Positions 4,778-7,247 of a DNA stretch of 7,247 bases are shown piece after piece. A program made the translations under genes and the position numbers. Under the pieces are notes generated by a model. It was not told where the DNA came from. It searched no databases and was given only the letters and a program-made list of their open reading frames with translations. The DNA comes from JAKQIM01 sp964633225 (GTDB taxonomy: Bacteria; Chloroflexota; Anaerolineae; Anaerolineales; UBA4823). Position 1 is the stretch's first letter, and the number at the start of each line of letters is the position of its first letter. The DNA lies in contig CAZWFQ010000127.1 in NCBI GenBank assembly GCA_964633225.1, positions 1 through 7,247 on the forward strand. Direction: 5' to 3'.

Positions 4778-5136
4778 ATGACCGAAGAAAGTATCGGAAA
4801 GCGCATCGCCGGCTTACGCCAGGCGCAAGGCTGGACCCAACAGAACCTGGCCGCGCGCCTGGCCCTCTCGCGCGTGGCTGTTTCGCACATCGAAATGGAT
4901 CTCAGCATTCCTGGAGAACGCACCATCACCCTCTTGGCCGGGCTCTTCAAAATGACCCCCTTTGCCCTGGTCGAAGGCACCACCTACCCCTTGGCCAAAA
5001 CCGAACGCCTGCCCGAAGTGGCCTGCATCTACACCGCCTCAGAAATGGAGATCGCCCTCCTTGAAAACGACCTGGCCTGGCTGAAGCGCCTGGCAGGGCA
5101 GCCACAGTATCGCCAGATTGCGGCAGGGCTATGGGA
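4778..5136 (+). CDS. XRE-family helix-turn-helix regulator, truncated by the assembly gap
   Basis: 119 residues are visible from ATG 4778 before the N run. Residues about 6-61 are a Cro/cI-type helix-turn-helix: 'IGKRIAGLRQAQGWTQQNLA', then 'LALSRVAVSHIEMDLSIPGERTI' as the recognition region, then 'LLAGLFKMTPFALVEG'. Residues 80-119 form a hydrophobic and acidic helical tail ('EMEIALLENDLAWLKRLAG') that could serve in dimerisation. The stop codon is hidden in the gap. The open frame upstream of 4778 is antisense to gmd and not coding. Divergence from gmd across a palindrome suggests it regulates itself and gmd, but its ligand or signal cannot be seen. Confidence 0.85.
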
Positions 5137-5236
5137 NNNNNNNNNNNNNNNNNNNNNNNNNNNNNNNNNNNNNNNNNNNNNNNNNNNNNNNNNNNNNNNN
5201 NNNNNNNNNNNNNNNNNNNNNNNNNNNNNNNNNNNN
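5137..5236. other. Assembly gap (100 N)
   Basis: Exactly 100 undefined bases, the conventional size for a scaffold gap of unknown length. It cuts the 3' ends of the plus-strand xre gene and the minus-strand DUF58 gene. Any reading frame running through it is an artefact. Real genes may be missing here. Confidence 0.97.
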
Positions 5237-6330
5237 AACAAATAATCGGCTACCAGGGGCACATCCCGGTCAACCGAAGGCGTGATCAAGACCACCGTGC
5301 TGCCGCGTACCATATGTTTTACCTGGGTCTCCACCAGCGCGCGCAGCGGCAAACGGCCATCGGCCTTCAACAAAGCCAGAGCCTCAAGGATCTTTCCCAA
5401 CTGCCGCCCGCCCCGGTCTGGTGCAATCAGGGTCACCTGTTGTCCTGAGCTCACCAGGCCCACAGCCCGGCCCCGGCGCAGGTAATCGCGCACCAAAGAA
5501 GCCGCAATACTCACGCCGTACTCTTCCGTCGAAGGCGGCAGCGAGATCTTCTCTGACCGCCGCCACAGATCGTCGGGAGAAGATCGTTCAAGTTTGCTCG
5601 GCAGAGCCGCCTGCACTGCTCTTTCTGCATCCAAAAAGACCCACACATCTGCCATTGGATCTAACTCGAACTCTTTCACGATCAACCTGCCTCGCCGGGC
5701 GGTGCTCATCCAATGGATCCGGTTGAGGGGGTCACCGGTCACATACTCGCGCACGCCCGAGGCGTTGGGCGTCACCTGGTGCGTTCGGCGGCGCAGCGCT
5801 TCACCACCGGGCAGCAGCCCGGGCGGGTTGGGGAAAGCGTGCACATCCACCATCATCGGATAGACCAACAGCGAATCTTTGGCTGGCACAGAGATACTTT
5901 TTGGGAATAATCCAAAGAGGTCGCCCGAGCCCAACGTCGTCGGGCCTAACGGGAAGACGCCTCGCTGCACCAGCCGCGTGCGCGCCAGGTACGAGCGCGA
6001 CAGCTTCCCTTCAATCAGGGTTAAGACGCGCGAGCCATCCGAACCCGGCAAGGTCGTATTATCCCGAACCTCTAACCACAGGCGCGGCAAGAAAGAGTTG
6101 TTGTGAATTTCAAACCGCTCCTCAAAGATCTGCCCCACCTGGGCGCGCAGCGTGCGCGCCGACCGCTGGAAACCGATATAGCGCACCGCCAATACAGACC
6201 AAAGCCAACTGCCAAAGAATAACAATCCCCAAAAGAAAGCCAGCCGGTAGTAAAGTTGACCACCGGTAGCAATCCCTGCTGCCAGGCTAAGCAATAGCAG
6301 CACGAAAACAACGCGCTGCCCAGTGGTCAT
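5237..6330 (-). CDS. DUF58 membrane protein, C-terminus lost in the gap
   Basis: 364 residues are visible from ATG 6330. Two hydrophobic segments at about 7-22 and 29-49 place the N-terminus in the membrane. The DUF58 signature lies at about 191-222: 'SGVREYVTGDPLNRIHWMS' followed by 'ARRGRLIVKEFE'. 'DVWVFLDAERA' (228-238) and 'STVVLITPS' (344-352) are strands of the expected von Willebrand A-like fold. The ATG overlaps the stop of the upstream moxR gene as ATGA (6327-6330), so the two are translationally coupled. DUF58 proteins paired with MoxR ATPases are thought to act in envelope or protein-complex maturation; the exact substrate is unknown. Sequence beyond residue 364 is missing, and residues encoded past the gap at 5029-5136 belong to the antisense of xre. 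Confidence 0.9.
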
Positions 6331-7247
6331 ACCGAGTGATCGCCCTTAAAATCCCCGCCTGGGACCGGAACACGGGTCAAGATTTCATCCAATACCTGCT
6401 CGGCAGTCAAATCACGCAAACGCGCCGCTGGTCCCAAGATCACGCGGTGCGCCAGGGCAGGCTTTGCCAACGCCTTCACATCATCCGGCAGCACAAAATC
6501 ACGCCCTTGCATCGCCGCCCGAGCCTGCCCGGTACGGTATAAAGCCAGGCTGCCGCGCGGGCTGGCACCCAGGTATACCTCAGGGTGCTGGCGGGTTTGC
6601 CGCGCCAGATCAACAATATAACGTTTAACCATCGGAGCCACAAAAACCGATTTGACCTTTTCTTGCGCCTCCATCAACTCTTTCTCTGTCACCACCTTTT
6701 TCAGGTCGTTCACCGGATGACGGAACTGCTGGCGTTCCAAAACGTTAATTTCATCTTCTAACTCCGGATAGCCCAGGCGTAAACGCACCAAGAAACGGTC
6801 TAGCTGTGCTTCTGGCAGCGGGAAGGTGCCCTCGTACTCAATTGGATTCTGCGTCGCCAGAACCATGAACGGGCGCGGCAGGGGGTGCGTTTGCCCGTCA
6901 ACAGTGATCTGCTGCTCTTCCATGGCTTCTAGCAAAGAGGCCTGCGTTTTGGGCGTGGCACGGTTGATCTCGTCTGCCAAAACGATCTGCGCCATCACCG
7001 GGCCAGGGCGAAACTCAAACTGGCCGCTGACCTGGTTATAGATCGAAACACCCGTCACGTCACTGGGCAGCATATCCGGTGTAAACTGGATCCGGCTGAA
7101 TGCACATCCCAGCGAACGTGCCAGGCTGCGCGCCAGCACAGTCTTACCCACGCCGGGCACATCTTCAATCAGCAAATGACCCTGGCACAGCAAACTGATT
7201 ACCGCCAGTTCAACCGGGTGGCGCTTTCCAATGATCACTTTCTCAAT
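6327..7247 (-). CDS. MoxR-type AAA+ ATPase, 5' end outside the window
   Basis: 306 residues are visible and the frame is open to the window edge ('IEKVIIGKRH'). Family members have some 20-40 more residues before this point, so GTG 7238 is not accepted as the start. Visible motifs, numbered from the edge: Walker A 'PGVGKT' 31-36, Walker B 'IVLADEIN' 88-95, sensor 1 'ATQNP' 131-135, arginine finger region 'LPEAQLDRF' 144-152 and sensor 2 'GASPR' 227-231. 'IEYEGTFPLPEAQLDRF' is a hallmark of the MoxR subfamily. The protein is an ATP-driven chaperone-like enzyme probably working on or with the coupled DUF58 protein. The stop TGA (6327-6329) overlaps the next ATG. No promoter is visible because the 5' end is outside. 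Confidence 0.95.
   Translation of the reverse strand: MEKVIIGKRHPVELAVISLLCQGHLLIEDVPGVGKTVLARSLARSLGCAFSRIQFTPDMLPSDVTGVSIYNQVSGQFEFRPGPVMAQIVLADEINRATPKTQASLLEAMEEQQITVDGQTHPLPRPFMVLATQNPIEYEGTFPLPEAQLDRFLVRLRLGYPELEDEINVLERQQFRHPVNDLKKVVTEKELMEAQEKVKSVFVAPMVKRYIVDLARQTRQHPEVYLGASPRGSLALYRTGQARAAMQGRDFVLPDDVKALAKPALAHRVILGPAARLRDLTAEQVLDEILTRVPVPGGDFKGDHSV

Noticed and set aside
5029..5236. Extension of the DUF58 frame through the N run to 5029
   Set aside because: The residues after the gap are antisense to xre. Frame continuity across 100 placeholder bases means nothing.
3698..5245. 515-codon plus-strand open frame covering gmd's antisense, the xre gene and the N run
   Set aside because: Only the part from 4778 looks like protein. 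The rest is antisense to a clear gmd gene, and the end passes through undefined bases.
7236..7238. GTG 7238 as the start of the MoxR ATPase
   Set aside because: The frame is open to the edge with family-typical residues ('IEKVIIGKR'), so the gene begins outside the window.

Overview
The window looks like one scaffold of a draft or metagenome-derived bacterial genome. A run of exactly 100 N (5137-5236) is the usual placeholder for a gap of unknown size. I see no rRNA, tRNA or CRISPR array. The gene content and the C-terminal 'FLPITFKN' tail of the first protein suggest a Chloroflexota (Anaerolineae-like) bacterium. That is an inference from familiar gene and protein style, not a proven assignment.

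Left part (1-1073): the 3' end of a gene for a large secreted surface protein. It has nearly identical 267-bp tandem repeats encoding 89-residue Big_9/tandem-95-type Ig-like units, then a DUF11-type domain and a short hydrophobic tail. Middle left (1074-2354): a complete 1281-bp IS3-family insertion sequence with orfA, orfB, an A7 frameshift site, imperfect 38-bp terminal inverted repeats and a 3-bp target duplication (CTT). With the IS and one CTT removed, the flanks rejoin into a perfect 16-bp-stem, UUCG-loop, A/T-flanked bidirectional terminator. The IS therefore landed in the loop of the terminator shared by the surface-protein gene and the convergent CHAD gene.

Middle (2391-4678, minus strand): a CHAD-domain protein with an N-terminal IS630-like helix-turn-helix, preceded upstream by gmd (GDP-mannose 4,6-dehydratase). 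gmd faces a divergent XRE-family regulator (4778 onward, plus strand). A 25-bp palindrome lies between them and supplies candidate -35 elements to both promoters, so it is a good candidate operator. Both xre and the CHAD gene have a -10-like box only 6-9 nt before ATG and no Shine-Dalgarno sequence, which points to leaderless mRNAs.

Right part (5237-7247, minus strand): a translationally coupled pair, a MoxR-type AAA+ ATPase (5' end outside the window) and a DUF58 membrane protein (C-terminus lost in the gap). The transglutaminase-like gene that often follows such a pair would fall in or beyond the gap.

I find no clearly new defence or biosynthetic system. The most informative signals are regulatory and structural: the IS-split terminator, the IS read-through-protection hairpin, the shared palindromic operator and the leaderless starts.
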